NCBI GenBank assembly: GCA_046155225.1
Contig: JBJXED010000039.1
Span: 1 to 64,000 of the forward strand
Length of the DNA stretch: 64,000 bases
Source of the DNA: JAKFVA01 sp046155225
GTDB taxonomy: Bacteria > Pseudomonadota > Gammaproteobacteria > Burkholderiales > Burkholderiaceae_C
Reading direction: 5' to 3'
Part shown: positions 43,996 through 54,097 of the stretch, in pieces
Layout: each line of letters begins with the position of its first letter
Position numbering within the stretch: the stretch's first letter is position 1
Notes under the pieces: model-generated
What the model saw: only the letters and a program-made list of their open reading frames with translations
Told to the model about the DNA's origin: nothing
Databases searched by the model: none
Translations under genes and position numbers: made by a program

Positions 43996-44472
43996 ATGAC
44001 CACCTTACCGATCACCAAACGCGGCGCGGAAAAGCTCAAAACCGAGCTGCACAAGCTCAAAACCGTAGACCGCCCCTGGGTCATTAACGCGATTGCCGAG
44101 GCGCGCGCGCAGGGCGATCTGAGTGAGAACGCCGAATACGACGCCGCCAAAGACCGGCAAGGCTTTATCGAAGGGCGTATCCAGGAGATCGAGAGCAAAC
44201 TGTCAATGGCACAAATCATTGACCCGTCGGCTTTGCATGCCGAGGGCAAGGTGGTGTTCGGCTCGACGGTGGAGCTGGAAGACGAGGACACCGGCGACAA
44301 AGTCACCTACCAGATCGTCGGCGAAGACGAGGCCGATTTGAAGCTCGGCCTGGTCAATATCTCTAGCCCGATTGCCCGCGCCCTGATTGGCAAAGACGAA
44401 GGCGATGTGGCCGAAGTGGTGGCGCCGGGGGGCATCAAGCGCTACGAAATTATGCGCGTCAGCTACGTTTAG
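43996..44472 (+). CDS. greA: Transcription elongation factor GreA
   Basis: Rescues backtracked RNA polymerase by stimulating transcript cleavage. The 158 residues are the exact family length: an N-terminal coiled coil with the acidic tip (GDLSENAEYDAAKDRQGFIEGR) and a C-terminal FKBP-like domain (VTYQIVGEDEADLKLG, SPIARALIGKDEGD). The ATG is at 43996. The carB-greA neighbourhood is conserved in betaproteobacteria. An MreB-like short gene follows after five bases. Confidence 0.97.
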   Translation: MTTLPITKRGAEKLKTELHKLKTVDRPWVINAIAEARAQGDLSENAEYDAAKDRQGFIEGRIQEIESKLSMAQIIDPSALHAEGKVVFGSTVELEDEDTGDKVTYQIVGEDEADLKLGLVNISSPIARALIGKDEGDVAEVVAPGGIKRYEIMRVSYV

Positions 44473-44477
44473 CCTTC

Positions 44478-44975
44478 ATGACATCGGCCATGCTGCGCTA
44501 TCTCAGCAACGTCTTGTACGTTCAGCTTTCGCCAGAGCGCCTGACGGTGCGCAACGCCAAAACTGGCGAAGCCGTATCGGAAGTGCCGGAGATCGCAATC
44601 TCGGATGGACCGAGAGGTAAATTGATTGCGGTGGGCGCTGAGGCACGCGCCCTACACTCAGGCCAGCCAGTCAACATAGTCAATCCATTCGCGCACCCAC
44701 GCACGCTGGTTTCCGACTTCACGCTTGGGCAGCAAGTTCTCAAGGCGTTCCTTCAGCGCATCGGTGGCCAAAGTATCTTCACACTCGCGCCAGAAATCGT
44801 GATGCACCCGCAAGGCAATACTGCAGGCGGCCTTACGCAAATCGAGATTCGAACTCTGCATGAAATGGCGCTTGGTGCGGGAGCCAGTCAAGTCAAAGTG
44901 TGGCAAGGCCGCTTACTCACAGACCAGGAACTGCTGTCGCGCCAGTTTCCATCCGAAGGCCAAGTTCTCTCGTGA
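44478..44975 (+). CDS. MreB-like short protein (actin-fold N-terminal part only)
   Basis: A 165-residue protein that aligns by eye with the first third of MreB: LSNVLYVQLSPERLTVRN for the opening strands, VVGAEA-like AVGAEARALH, LVSDFTLGQQVLKAFL matching the DFTVTEQML region, and HEMALGAGASQVKVW matching ESALGAGASEVYL. The phosphate-binding Asp-Leu-Gly-Thr loop is replaced, and the second half of the actin fold is absent, so ATP binding is doubtful. It may be a Burkholderiales-specific paralogue or a decayed mreB copy. It starts five bases after greA; an alternative start is the ATG at 44490. Confidence 0.6.
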   Translation: MTSAMLRYLSNVLYVQLSPERLTVRNAKTGEAVSEVPEIAISDGPRGKLIAVGAEARALHSGQPVNIVNPFAHPRTLVSDFTLGQQVLKAFLQRIGGQSIFTLAPEIVMHPQGNTAGGLTQIEIRTLHEMALGAGASQVKVWQGRLLTDQELLSRQFPSEGQVLS

Positions 44976-45023
44976 AGCAGGCGGGCAACTCACCTATCGC
45001 AATAGTTTTCTTGCTACTCGGTT

Positions 45024-45566
45024 ATGCGCTTCATCTCAAGCACAATGCGCCGTCTTGACCGCTGTCCCATGTGCAAATTTCGAGTACCTATAACTGAACT
45101 TAACCGCTCTTTCCGGAAATGGGCAGTCACCGCGTTAGGTATCTTGATCGTGGTGAACTTTATTTTGCCTAACGGCATAAGCCGCGACACTGTGATCATG
45201 ATGGCCTCTATTTCAGTGGCTGGTTACTTCTATGCTAAGCAACACGTCTGGCTTAGCTTGTCGGCAGATGGAATCAGTGGGCGTGGTTATACAAATCGAA
45301 GAATAGAAATTTCTTGGCACTACACAATTACCGTCAACACGGTCAAAAAATCAGATATGGACGGCGTTGAGATTCGCACCTTGGAGAATGATGGTTTTGT
45401 CAAGAAGCAGATATTGAGCTTGTTCATTCCCAGCGCAATTGCCGTTACGCCAGAATTCTTAGCTGCGGTTGCCAAGTTCGCCCCCCTGATCATCTTTTTA
45501 AAACGCTCTTTAAAAATGCTCCGTAATACTGCACTCCAGCGGTTGTCAGCAGGCAAACTGGGATAG
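45024..45566 (+). CDS. Hypothetical membrane protein with N-terminal zinc-ribbon-like motif
   Basis: A 180-residue protein opening MRFISSTMRRLDRCPMCKFR, where CPMC could be half of a zinc ribbon. A hydrophobic hairpin follows (AVTALGILIVVNFILP and VIMMASISVAGYFY), then a soluble PH-like beta-rich segment (about 80-140). Base composition is more AT-rich than the neighbours (about 47% GC in a line counted at 45121-45180). No promoter or strong ribosome-binding site is evident; the ATG at 45045 is an alternative. I do not recognise the family. Possibly acquired horizontally. Confidence 0.6.
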   Translation: MRFISSTMRRLDRCPMCKFRVPITELNRSFRKWAVTALGILIVVNFILPNGISRDTVIMMASISVAGYFYAKQHVWLSLSADGISGRGYTNRRIEISWHYTITVNTVKKSDMDGVEIRTLENDGFVKKQILSLFIPSAIAVTPEFLAAVAKFAPLIIFLKRSLKMLRNTALQRLSAGKLG

Positions 45567-45665
45567 CGCTACCCAGACTTGCCCAATCTCCGCAGACTGT
45601 TTCGCGTTGCTCGACCTCCGGGCTGCACCGCACGCAATGCAGCGTCAAATCCGCGCCAGTTTGAG

Positions 45666-46148
45666 ATGAATTCACACCCTGCCCGCTTCCTCAATTTGCT
45701 GCGCCGCCGCGTGCCGTTGCTGGCTGCCGCCTTGTGGTGGGGCAGTTTGACGGCCTTGGGCGCGGTGGTGGTGCCGCTGCTGTTCGTGCATTTGCCCACG
45801 CCGGCCATGGCGGGGGCGTTGGCGGCCAAGCTGTTTACCGCGCAAACCTGGCTGGGAATCGGCTGTGCCGGCCTGTTATTGCTGCTTTTAAGGTCAAATC
45901 AGGCTGTAGCCAGCGAAGAACATGCCCATGACGCTACTATTTTTGTAGTAATCGGCTTGTTGCTGGTGCTGCTTTTGGAGTTTGGGGTGGCGTCGCGCAT
46001 CACGGCTGCGCGGGCTCTGGGCGCGGATATCAAGCTTTGGCACGGCGTGGGCAGTGCCATGTTCGCCTTGCAGTGGCTCAGCACCGGTGTGGTGCTGTGG
46101 CGGCTGGCTGGGGGCAAGCCCGCAGGGCAGGGTTCAGCCGAGTTGTGA
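45666..46148 (+). CDS. DUF4149 family membrane protein
   Basis: A 160-residue inner-membrane protein with four hydrophobic segments. The opening AALWWGSLTALGAVVVPLLF and the closing LWHGVGSAMFALQWLSTGVVLW match the DUF4149 family found next to RNA-binding or rlmE/ftsH genes in Burkholderiales; function unknown. Residues about 78-95 (NQAVASEEHAHDATIFVV), between two membrane helices, are encoded by a dispersed repeat copy. The ATG at 45666 is preferred over the longer open frame. Its 3' end overlaps the convergent yhbY gene by 15 bases. Confidence 0.8.
   Translation: MNSHPARFLNLLRRRVPLLAAALWWGSLTALGAVVVPLLFVHLPTPAMAGALAAKLFTAQTWLGIGCAGLLLLLLRSNQAVASEEHAHDATIFVVIGLLLVLLLEFGVASRITAARALGADIKLWHGVGSAMFALQWLSTGVVLWRLAGGKPAGQGSAEL
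45898..45950 (+). repeat. Dispersed repeat, copy F (inside the DUF4149 gene)
   Basis: ATCAGGCTGTAGCCAGCG, then a diverged middle and CTACTATTTTTGTAGTA. It has the same core and the same reading frame (VAS encoded by GTAGCCAGC) as copy E in the methyltransferase gene. Confidence 0.7.
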
Positions 46149-46607
46149 GCGCTTGACGCTGGTTTGCTTGGGTTTGGCGCGCTTGACCTTGCCGCCCGGC
46201 GTGAGCCGCTGGTTGCCCAGCACGCGCAGGGTTTTGACTTCGGGCCGCTGGCCGCCGCGCGTGCTGTACTTGAGCACCTTGAATTCGCGCGGGCCGCTTT
46301 GGCGGTCCTCATCCCGAACTTTCTCCTTGGCAGGAATGGGCCGCCACAGCACCAGCAGTTTGCCGATATGCTGAATGGGCGCTGCAGCCAGATCATGGGC
46401 GAGCTGCTGGAACATCTGTTCGCGCGCCGGGCGGTCGCCTTCGAGCACGCGGATTTTGATCAGGCCGTGTGCACTCAGCGCGGCGTCGGTTTCTTTTTTG
46501 ACTGCAGGCGTGAGGCCGTCGCTGCCCACCATGACCACAGGGTCCAGGTGATGGGCGTCTGAGCGGTGCGATTTGCGCTGGGCGGGGGTGAGTTGAATTA
46601 GAGGCAT
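46134..46607 (-). CDS. yhbY: YhbY/CRM-domain RNA-binding protein
   Basis: A 157-residue protein. Residues 1-95 form the CRS1/YhbY (CRM) domain: LTPAQRKSHRSDAHHLDPVV, MVGSDGLTPAVKKETDAAL, HGLIKIRVLEGDRPAREQM, and the ending IQHIGKLLVLWRP. Bacterial YhbY associates with pre-50S particles. The C-terminal 60 residues are Arg/Lys-rich and not part of the domain, longer than E. coli YhbY (97 residues). It is divergent from rlmE, the same neighbourhood as in E. coli (yhbY beside rlmE-ftsH). Confidence 0.92.
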   Translation of the reverse strand: MPLIQLTPAQRKSHRSDAHHLDPVVMVGSDGLTPAVKKETDAALSAHGLIKIRVLEGDRPAREQMFQQLAHDLAAAPIQHIGKLLVLWRPIPAKEKVRDEDRQSGPREFKVLKYSTRGGQRPEVKTLRVLGNQRLTPGGKVKRAKPKQTSVKRSQLG

Positions 46608-46712
46608 GTGCGTATTATCGTGTTCCTACTGCATTGGCAAAAAGATGAAGATTAATCCGCTTGGAACAGCGCATGCGCCGCACGGCTGGTCTGTCCCGCA
46701 AAGAAAACCCTT

Positions 46713-47408
46713 GTGAAAACCAAGACGCAAAGCAAGAAAGTCAACAAGGCTTGGCTGAACGACCATGTCAACGACACCTACGTCAAGCTCGCGCAAAAAG
46801 AGGGTTTTCGCTCGCGTGCGGCCTACAAGCTGAGTGAAATCGACGAAACCCTGGGCCTTATCAAACCCGGCCATTGGGTGGTGGATTTAGGCAGTGCCCC
46901 CGGCGCATGGAGCCAGTACCTCCGGCGTCGTTTATCGCCGCAAGGCGCAGCGGTTGGCGAACTCAATGGCCAAATTTTTGCGTTGGACTTGCTGCCGATG
47001 GAGCCTGTGGAAGGCGTGCAATTCCTGCAGGGTGACTTTCGTGAAGAGGCGCTGTTGCACCAACTCGAAGCCCTGCTGGCGGGGCGGCGGGTTGATGTGG
47101 TGGTGTCGGACATGGCGCCCAACCTGTCGGGTATTGAGTCCGCCGATGCGGCGCGCATTGCGCATCTGGTCGAACTGGCCCTTGAGTTCAGCCAAAAGCA
47201 CCTCAGCTTGGAAGGAGCGCTGGTAGCCAAGGTGTTTCATGGCGGGGCGTATGCTCCGTTGGTGAAAGCGTTCAAGGCGCAGTTCAAATTGGTCAAGCCG
47301 TTTAAACCCAAGGCCTCACGCGGGAAATCTTCTGAGACATTTTTGGTCGGAATTGGTCTTCAGAAAAGCGCGGCAGCGCCACAGGCTGCGGATGCAAACG
47401 CAGGTTAA
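46713..47408 (+). CDS. rlmE: 23S rRNA 2'-O-methyltransferase RlmE (FtsJ/RrmJ)
   Basis: Methylates U2552 in the A-loop of 23S rRNA during late 50S assembly. The 231 residues have the Rossmann SAM-binding motif VVDLGSAPGAWSQYL, the catalytic Lys-Asp-Lys-Glu set (N-terminal Lys region SRAAYKL, VVSDMAPNLSG, LVAKVFHGG, SRGKSSETFLVG), and a poorly conserved tail. The start is GTG at 46713. It precedes ftsH by 117 bases in the conserved rlmE-ftsH-folP-glmM order. Confidence 0.96.
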   Translation: MKTKTQSKKVNKAWLNDHVNDTYVKLAQKEGFRSRAAYKLSEIDETLGLIKPGHWVVDLGSAPGAWSQYLRRRLSPQGAAVGELNGQIFALDLLPMEPVEGVQFLQGDFREEALLHQLEALLAGRRVDVVVSDMAPNLSGIESADAARIAHLVELALEFSQKHLSLEGALVAKVFHGGAYAPLVKAFKAQFKLVKPFKPKASRGKSSETFLVGIGLQKSAAAPQAADANAG

Positions 47409-47525
47409 TTCACGCTTTGTCCCTTTGACGGCTATGGCTGCGGTAGCCTTCGAAGATCGCCTTGGCACGGCCAAGCCCTAAAATGCGTTGTCTTTTTATG
47501 ACATGTTCTTGAATCGGAGCACAGC

Positions 47526-49439
<1,914 letters not shown>

Positions 49440-49463
49440 GTTCACTGGGGTATAGGTTTACAA

Positions 49464-49490
49464 ACGGGGCCTTCATGCCCCGTTTTCTTT
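49464..49490 (+). terminator. Intrinsic terminator after ftsH
   Basis: Perfect 7 bp stem ACGGGGC (49464-49470) / GCCCCGT (49477-49483) with loop CTTCAT, then TTTCTTT. It lies between ftsH and folP, very close to the folP start. Confidence 0.7.
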
Positions 49491-49509
49491 GGCGAGAGTG
49501 ACGCTCACC

Positions 49510-50382
49510 GTGTTCTGGCAAACCACCCATTACCGTATTGACCTGACCCAGCCGCGCGTGATGGGCATCGTCAACCTTACGCCCGATTCTTTTTCCGACG
49601 GCGGCGACTACTACCAGCCCGGCGGCGGCATTGCAGCGGCAATGCGGCAATGCGAGCGCTTGGTGCATGACGGTGCCGACATGCTCGACCTCGGGGCCGA
49701 GTCCTCGCGCCCCGGTGCATTGCCGCTGCCGCAGGAAGAAGAGTTGGCGCGGCTTTTGCCCGTGCTGCAAGAGGCTGTCAAGCTGGGCGTGCCGATCTCG
49801 GTGGACACCTACAAGCCGCAGGTCATGCAGGCGGCCTTGGATGCCGGTGCCGATGTCATCAACGACATCTGGGCGTTGCGCCAGCCGGGTGCGGCCGCGC
49901 TGGTCGCCGCCCACCCGAGTTGCGGCGTGTGCCTGATGCACATGCACCGCGACCCGCAAACCATGCAAACGCTGCCGATGACAGGCGATGCCGTGCCGCA
50001 AGTGCTCTTATTTTTGAAGCAACAGGTGCAATATATAAAAGGGCTAGGGGTCGACTCTTCAAGAATTTGCCTCGATCCGGGCATTGGGTTCGGCAAAACC
50101 ATGGTGCAGAACTTTGCGCTGCTGGCGCACCAAACGCAGCTGCTGACACTGGGCCACCCCCTGCTGCTGGGCTGGTCACGCAAGTCCTCGCTGGCGGCGG
50201 CCATCAACCCCTCGCTGTCCAGCGCGGCGGCACTGGCTGCCAATGACCGCATGGTGCCCAGTGTCGCGGCCGCGCTGCTGGCGGTTGAGCGTGGCGCGCG
50301 CGTGCTGCGGGTGCATGATGTGCGCGAGACGCTGCAGGTGCTCAAGGTCTGGCAAGCCATGCAAAATGCGGCGCAGGTCTAG
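49510..50382 (+). CDS. folP: Dihydropteroate synthase
   Basis: Condenses pABA with pterin diphosphate in folate synthesis and is the sulfonamide target. The TIM-barrel signatures MGIVNLTPDSFSDGG, DMLDLGAESSRPG, ISVDTYKPQV, DVINDIW, CLDPGIGFGKT and LLLGWSRKS are all present. The start is uncertain: GTG at 49510 gives FWQTTHYRIDL, which best matches relatives (290 residues); GTG 49498 or TTG 49489 would add a few residues and crowd the terminator hairpin. Residues about 166-181 (LLFLKQQVQYIKGLGV region) overlap a degenerate reversed repeat. glmM follows after 73 bases. Confidence 0.94.
   Translation: MFWQTTHYRIDLTQPRVMGIVNLTPDSFSDGGDYYQPGGGIAAAMRQCERLVHDGADMLDLGAESSRPGALPLPQEEELARLLPVLQEAVKLGVPISVDTYKPQVMQAALDAGADVINDIWALRQPGAAALVAAHPSCGVCLMHMHRDPQTMQTLPMTGDAVPQVLLFLKQQVQYIKGLGVDSSRICLDPGIGFGKTMVQNFALLAHQTQLLTLGHPLLLGWSRKSSLAAAINPSLSSAAALAANDRMVPSVAAALLAVERGARVLRVHDVRETLQVLKVWQAMQNAAQV
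50007..50050 (-). repeat. Possible degenerate dispersed repeat, copy J (inside folP)
   Basis: The reverse complement reads CCCCTAGCCC, then TATATTGCACCTGTTGCTTC and AAAAATAAG, resembling the core layout CTCTAGCC...ATTGC...GTAGCTATC...AATAG. It is weaker than copies A-I. The local base composition is clearly more AT-rich than the rest of folP. Confidence 0.4.
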
Positions 50383-50455
50383 CCGCTACCGCACAGACCA
50401 CAGCGCAACATTCCCGGTAGCGTCGGGCCGTTAAAAAAACAATGAAAAACATCCC

Positions 50456-51799
50456 ATGACCAGAAAATACTTTGGCACCGATGGCATTCGCGGCACCGTA
50501 GGCCAGCACCCCATCGTGCCTGATTTTGTGATGATGCTGGCGCACGCCGTGGGCCGCGTGCTGAAGAAAGCAGAGGCGCGGCCGGTCGTGCTGATTGGCA
50601 AAGACACGCGCATTTCCGGCTATATGCTCGAGTCGGCGCTGGAGTCGGGCTTCAACTCGGCAGGTGTCGATGTGATTTTGCTGGGGCCTCTTCCCACCCC
50701 CGGCGTGGCGTACCTGACGCGGGCTTTGCGCGCCAGCCTGGGCGTGGTCATAAGCGCCAGCCACAACCCGTATGCCGACAACGGCATTAAATTCTTCAGC
50801 GCGGCAGGCACCAAACTCAGCGACGCCTGGGAGCTTGATGTCGAGGCCGCGCTGGAGATTCCCCCCACCTGGGCCGACTCGGCCCATGTCGGCAAAAGCC
50901 GACGCCTGGAAGACGCGGCGGGACGCTACATCGAGTTTTGCAAGAGCACGTTTTCCAATGACCTCACGCTCAAGGGCCTGCGCATCGTGGTGGATGGTGC
51001 GCACGGGGCGGCCTACCAGATTGCCCCCAAGGTATTTCACGAACTCGGTGCCGAGGTCATTTCCATGGGCTGCGCGCCCGACGGCTTCAACATCAACGAC
51101 GGCGTGGGCGCCACGCACCCGCAGGCGTTGGTCCAGAAAGTGGCCGAGCAGCGCGCCGACTACGGCATTGCGCTCGACGGTGACGCCGACCGGGTGCAAA
51201 TTGTCGATGCGCAGGGCCGTCTCTACAACGGTGACGAGTTGCTGTACCTGATGCTGTCCGAGCGGCTGGCGCGCGGCGAGTCCGTGCCTGGCGTGGTCGG
51301 CACGCTCATGACCAACATGGCGGTGGAACTGGCGGTGCGTGCGCGGGGCGTCGAACTGGTGCGTTCTGCGGTCGGCGACCGTTACGTGCTGGAAGCGCTG
51401 GAACAACGCGGCTGGCTGCTCGGCGGCGAGGGCTCGGGCCATTTGCTCGCGCTGGACAAGCACACCACCGGTGACGGCCTGATCAGCGCGCTGCAAGTGC
51501 TGCAAGCCACCCAGCGCAGCGGGCAGACGCTGGCGGCGCTGCTCGATGACGTGACGCTGTTTCCGCAAACCTTGATCAATGTGCGCCTCAAGCCCGGCCA
51601 GAACAGCAAACACCTGCAAGCCGATGCACGGCTGGTGCAAGCCGTGCTGGAGGCTGAAGCCGCGCTGGCGGGGGCAGGCCGCGTCCTGATTCGCGCCAGC
51701 GGCACCGAGCCGGTGCTGCGCGTAATGGTCGAGGCGCGCGATGCCTTGCAAGCCCAGGCCAGCGCGCAAATGCTGGCGGACGTGGTGCAGGCGCTCTGA
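50456..51799 (+). CDS. glmM: Phosphoglucosamine mutase
   Basis: Interconverts glucosamine-6-P and glucosamine-1-P for UDP-GlcNAc, the precursor of peptidoglycan and lipid A. The 447 residues begin RKYFGTDGIRGTVGQ. The phosphorylated Ser102 lies in VVISASHNPYADNG, the Mg site is LDGDADRVQ, the sugar-binding loop GEGSGHLL, and the phosphate-binding loop IRASGTEPVLRVM. It follows folP as in E. coli (folP-glmM). Confidence 0.97.
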   Translation: MTRKYFGTDGIRGTVGQHPIVPDFVMMLAHAVGRVLKKAEARPVVLIGKDTRISGYMLESALESGFNSAGVDVILLGPLPTPGVAYLTRALRASLGVVISASHNPYADNGIKFFSAAGTKLSDAWELDVEAALEIPPTWADSAHVGKSRRLEDAAGRYIEFCKSTFSNDLTLKGLRIVVDGAHGAAYQIAPKVFHELGAEVISMGCAPDGFNINDGVGATHPQALVQKVAEQRADYGIALDGDADRVQIVDAQGRLYNGDELLYLMLSERLARGESVPGVVGTLMTNMAVELAVRARGVELVRSAVGDRYVLEALEQRGWLLGGEGSGHLLALDKHTTGDGLISALQVLQATQRSGQTLAALLDDVTLFPQTLINVRLKPGQNSKHLQADARLVQAVLEAEAALAGAGRVLIRASGTEPVLRVMVEARDALQAQASAQMLADVVQAL

Positions 51800-51820
51800 T
51801 TCGAGAGGCGCGCGCTGGCC

Positions 51821-52333
51821 ATGGGCATCCAACTCGTTCGCGCCGATTACGCCAACGCTCGCCACTCGCAGGCGCTGGTTGCCTTGCTCAGTGCCTATGC
51901 ACTAGACCCGGCTGGCGGTGGCCAACCTTTGTCAGACTATGCCAAGGCGCATGTAGTGGCCGGTTTGGCGCAGCGTCCGCAGGCTTTCAGTGTGCTGGCC
52001 TTTGACACCGATTCAAGTGCCGGTTTTGATGCCGATTCAGCTGCGGTGGGCTTGGTCAATTGCTTTGAAGGCTTTTCCACCTTTGCCGCCAGGCCGCTGG
52101 TCAACGTGCACGATGTGGTGGTGTTGCCCAGCCACCGGGGGCAGGGCGTGGCGCAGCAGATGCTGCTGCGGGTAGAGCAAATGGCCCGCGAGCGCGGTGC
52201 GTGCAAGCTCACGCTCGAAGTGCTGGGCAGCAATCACCGCGCGCTGGGCTTGTACCAGCGCCTGGGCTTTGCCGCCTACCAGCTGGACCCCGCCATGGGG
52301 CAGGCGCAGTTTTTGCAGAAATGGCTGCCCTGA
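51821..52333 (+). CDS. GNAT-family N-acetyltransferase
   Basis: A 170-residue GNAT protein. The acetyl-CoA motif A is VNVHDVVVLPSHRGQGVAQQ (pyrophosphate loop RGQGVA), followed by LEVLGSNHRALGLYQRLGF, motif B, which is the typical end of the fold. The N-terminus IQLVRADYANARHSQALVAL is the usual first strand and helix. It resembles uncharacterised amino-group acetylases; the substrate is unknown. It starts 21 bases after glmM and probably shares its transcript. A dispersed repeat lies downstream. Confidence 0.87.
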   Translation: MGIQLVRADYANARHSQALVALLSAYALDPAGGGQPLSDYAKAHVVAGLAQRPQAFSVLAFDTDSSAGFDADSAAVGLVNCFEGFSTFAARPLVNVHDVVVLPSHRGQGVAQQMLLRVEQMARERGACKLTLEVLGSNHRALGLYQRLGFAAYQLDPAMGQAQFLQKWLP

Positions 52334-52387
52334 GTTTGGGTTGCCGTGAGGTTTGCGCTGAGTAATGAATCGCGCCTGAGCAACTCA

Positions 52388-52434
52388 AAACTTATAGCGG
52401 GACTGGCAATAAATACCTTGGCTAGAGGTCAATT
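52388..52434 (-). repeat. Dispersed repeat, copy G (reversed, intergenic)
   Basis: The reverse complement gives TTGACCTCTAGCCAAGG, TATTTATTGCCAGTCCCGC and TATAAG. The 45 bases beyond it (to about 52480) also resemble the left flank of copy A. It occupies much of the 238-base gap between the acetyltransferase and VIT-type genes; nothing else is seen in that gap. Confidence 0.75.
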
Positions 52435-52571
52435 TGGCATCAAAAATGCGCAGAAAAGTCGATTTCGAGCGTTTCTAGGCCCCTCCCAAGCTTTTGGCAG
52501 GCAAGATGCCTCTGGGTGAGGTCAAGGTCATTCCCCGTATTTCGGCATCAGCCAGGCGCGCTGGACTGTGC

Positions 52572-53270
52572 TCAAACAACGGCACCAAACAAGCTGCCGA
52601 CACCCGCCGTCACCACCATTGCAAGGGCACCCCAAAAGCTCACGCGGCCAGCACCGCGCCACATTCCTGCGCCACCGGCACGCGCCGCCAGAGCCCCCAA
52701 CAGCGCCAGGAAAATAAGCGACAACCCGGCTACCCAGAACAGCAGCGCCTGCGCGGGTGCCAACCAAGCCACTGCCAGCGGCAGCGCTGCGCCCACGGCA
52801 AAGCTGGCGGCCGAGGCCAGCGCAGCTTGAACCGGTCTCGCGCTGAAAGCCGCTGAGATGCCCAGTTCGTCGCGTGCATGCGCACCGATGGCGTCGTGCT
52901 GCATCAGTTGCTCGGCCACTTGCTTCGCCAGGGCGGGCGTTAATCCGCGACTGACATAGATGGCGGCCAGCTCACGCTGCTCGGCCGCAGGGTCGGCATG
53001 CAGCTCGGCGCGTTCACGCGCCAAATCGGCACGCTCGGTGTCGGCTTGCGAATGCACTGAAACATATTCGCCTGCCGCCATCGACATAGCCCCTGCTACC
53101 AACGCGGCAATGCCGGTGACCAGCACGCTGTCAGCACTGGCGTGCGCTGCGGCCACGCCCACCAGCAAACTGGCAGTCGACACAATGCCGTCGTTGGCAC
53201 CCAACACGGAGGCACGCAGCCAGCCAATGCGGTCGCTGCGGTGGCGTTCGGGGTGGGTAGTGCGGGTCAT
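52572..53270 (-). CDS. VIT1/CCC1 family predicted Fe2+/Mn2+ transporter
   Basis: A 232-residue membrane protein of the vacuolar iron transporter family. It begins with a soluble HPERHRSDRIGWLRASVLGA segment, the family signature, then ANDGIVSTASLLVGVAAA and AGAMSMAAGEYVSVHSQ in the first helices. A charged cytoplasmic metal-binding domain (about 75-135, ADTERADLARERAELHADPA) and three C-terminal helices follow. Bacterial members are thought to export iron or manganese. It precedes the arsenic cluster on the same strand, 42 bases from arsH, but any functional link is inference. Confidence 0.88.
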   Translation of the reverse strand: MTRTTHPERHRSDRIGWLRASVLGANDGIVSTASLLVGVAAAHASADSVLVTGIAALVAGAMSMAAGEYVSVHSQADTERADLARERAELHADPAAEQRELAAIYVSRGLTPALAKQVAEQLMQHDAIGAHARDELGISAAFSARPVQAALASAASFAVGAALPLAVAWLAPAQALLFWVAGLSLIFLALLGALAARAGGAGMWRGAGRVSFWGALAMVVTAGVGSLFGAVV

Positions 53271-53312
53271 AGGGCTGGCAGATGCATGAAGCCAGCATAA
53301 CGCCAGACGCGG

Positions 53313-54059
53313 TCAGCGCGGCGTGTCAGGGAGCAGGACCTGCTTTTTTTCGGCTCCGAGCTGCTCTGAATAGCGTTCGGTCAGCAGCCCGGCGTGCGGC
53401 CGCAGCAGCACGGTGATGCGCACCAGCTCCTGCATCACATCCACAATGCGGTCGTAGTAGGCGCTGGGGCGCATGCGCCCGGCGTCGTCAAACTCCTGGT
53501 AGGCCATGGCCACGCTCGACTGGTTGGGGATGGTGAACATGCGCATCCAGCGGCCCAAGAGGCGCAAGCCGTTGACCGCGTTGAATGATTGCGAGCCGCC
53601 GCTGACTTGCATCACCGCCAGAGTGCGGCCCTGCGTCGGGCGCAGCCCGCCGAGTTCCAGCGGCAAGTGGTCAATTTGCGCCTTCATCACGGCCGTTACG
53701 GCGCCATGCCGCTCGGGGCTGCACCAGACCTGGCCTTCCGACCACAGGGCGTGCTCGCGCAATGCGTGCACCGCGGGGTGGTCATCAAGGGGTGTCAGGC
53801 CGGGCAGCGGCAGATCGCTGGGGTCAAAAATCCGCACGTCGCAGCCAAAGTAGATCAGCAGGCGCGCGGCTTCTTCGGTGGCCAGCCGTGAGAACGAGCG
53901 CGGCCGCAGCGAGCCGTATAGCAGCAAAATGCGCGGCGGGTGGGCCAGCAGGTCGGGTAAGCCAGCGGCGGGCGCAGGCGGTGCAAAGGCTTGGCGCAGC
54001 GCGGGCAGGTCGTGCGGCGCGGGAAGCTGGCGCAAGCGGTCGGAAAGAGGTGGGTTCAT
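53313..54059 (-). CDS. arsH: Arsenical resistance flavoprotein ArsH
   Basis: NADPH-dependent FMN reductase; ArsH proteins oxidise trivalent organoarsenicals and confer resistance. The 248 residues contain the FMN phosphate loop ILLLYGSLRPRSFSRLA, then PERHGAVTAVMKAQIDHLPL and GRTLAVMQVSGGSQSFNAVN, all characteristic. The ATG at 54059 is the family start; the longer frame covers the neighbouring aquaporin gene out of frame. It is the last gene of arsR-arsC-aqp-arsH on the minus strand. Confidence 0.93.
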   Translation of the reverse strand: MNPPLSDRLRQLPAPHDLPALRQAFAPPAPAAGLPDLLAHPPRILLLYGSLRPRSFSRLATEEAARLLIYFGCDVRIFDPSDLPLPGLTPLDDHPAVHALREHALWSEGQVWCSPERHGAVTAVMKAQIDHLPLELGGLRPTQGRTLAVMQVSGGSQSFNAVNGLRLLGRWMRMFTIPNQSSVAMAYQEFDDAGRMRPSAYYDRIVDVMQELVRITVLLRPHAGLLTERYSEQLGAEKKQVLLPDTPR

Positions 54060-54097
54060 GAAGAAAAGCGCAAATCTGCAACTGCAGTAAAAGTTTC

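Noticed and set aside
50342..51865. 507-codon open frame antisense to glmM
   Set aside because: Longest antisense frame in the window, but it is the codon-position mirror of glmM and has no motifs.
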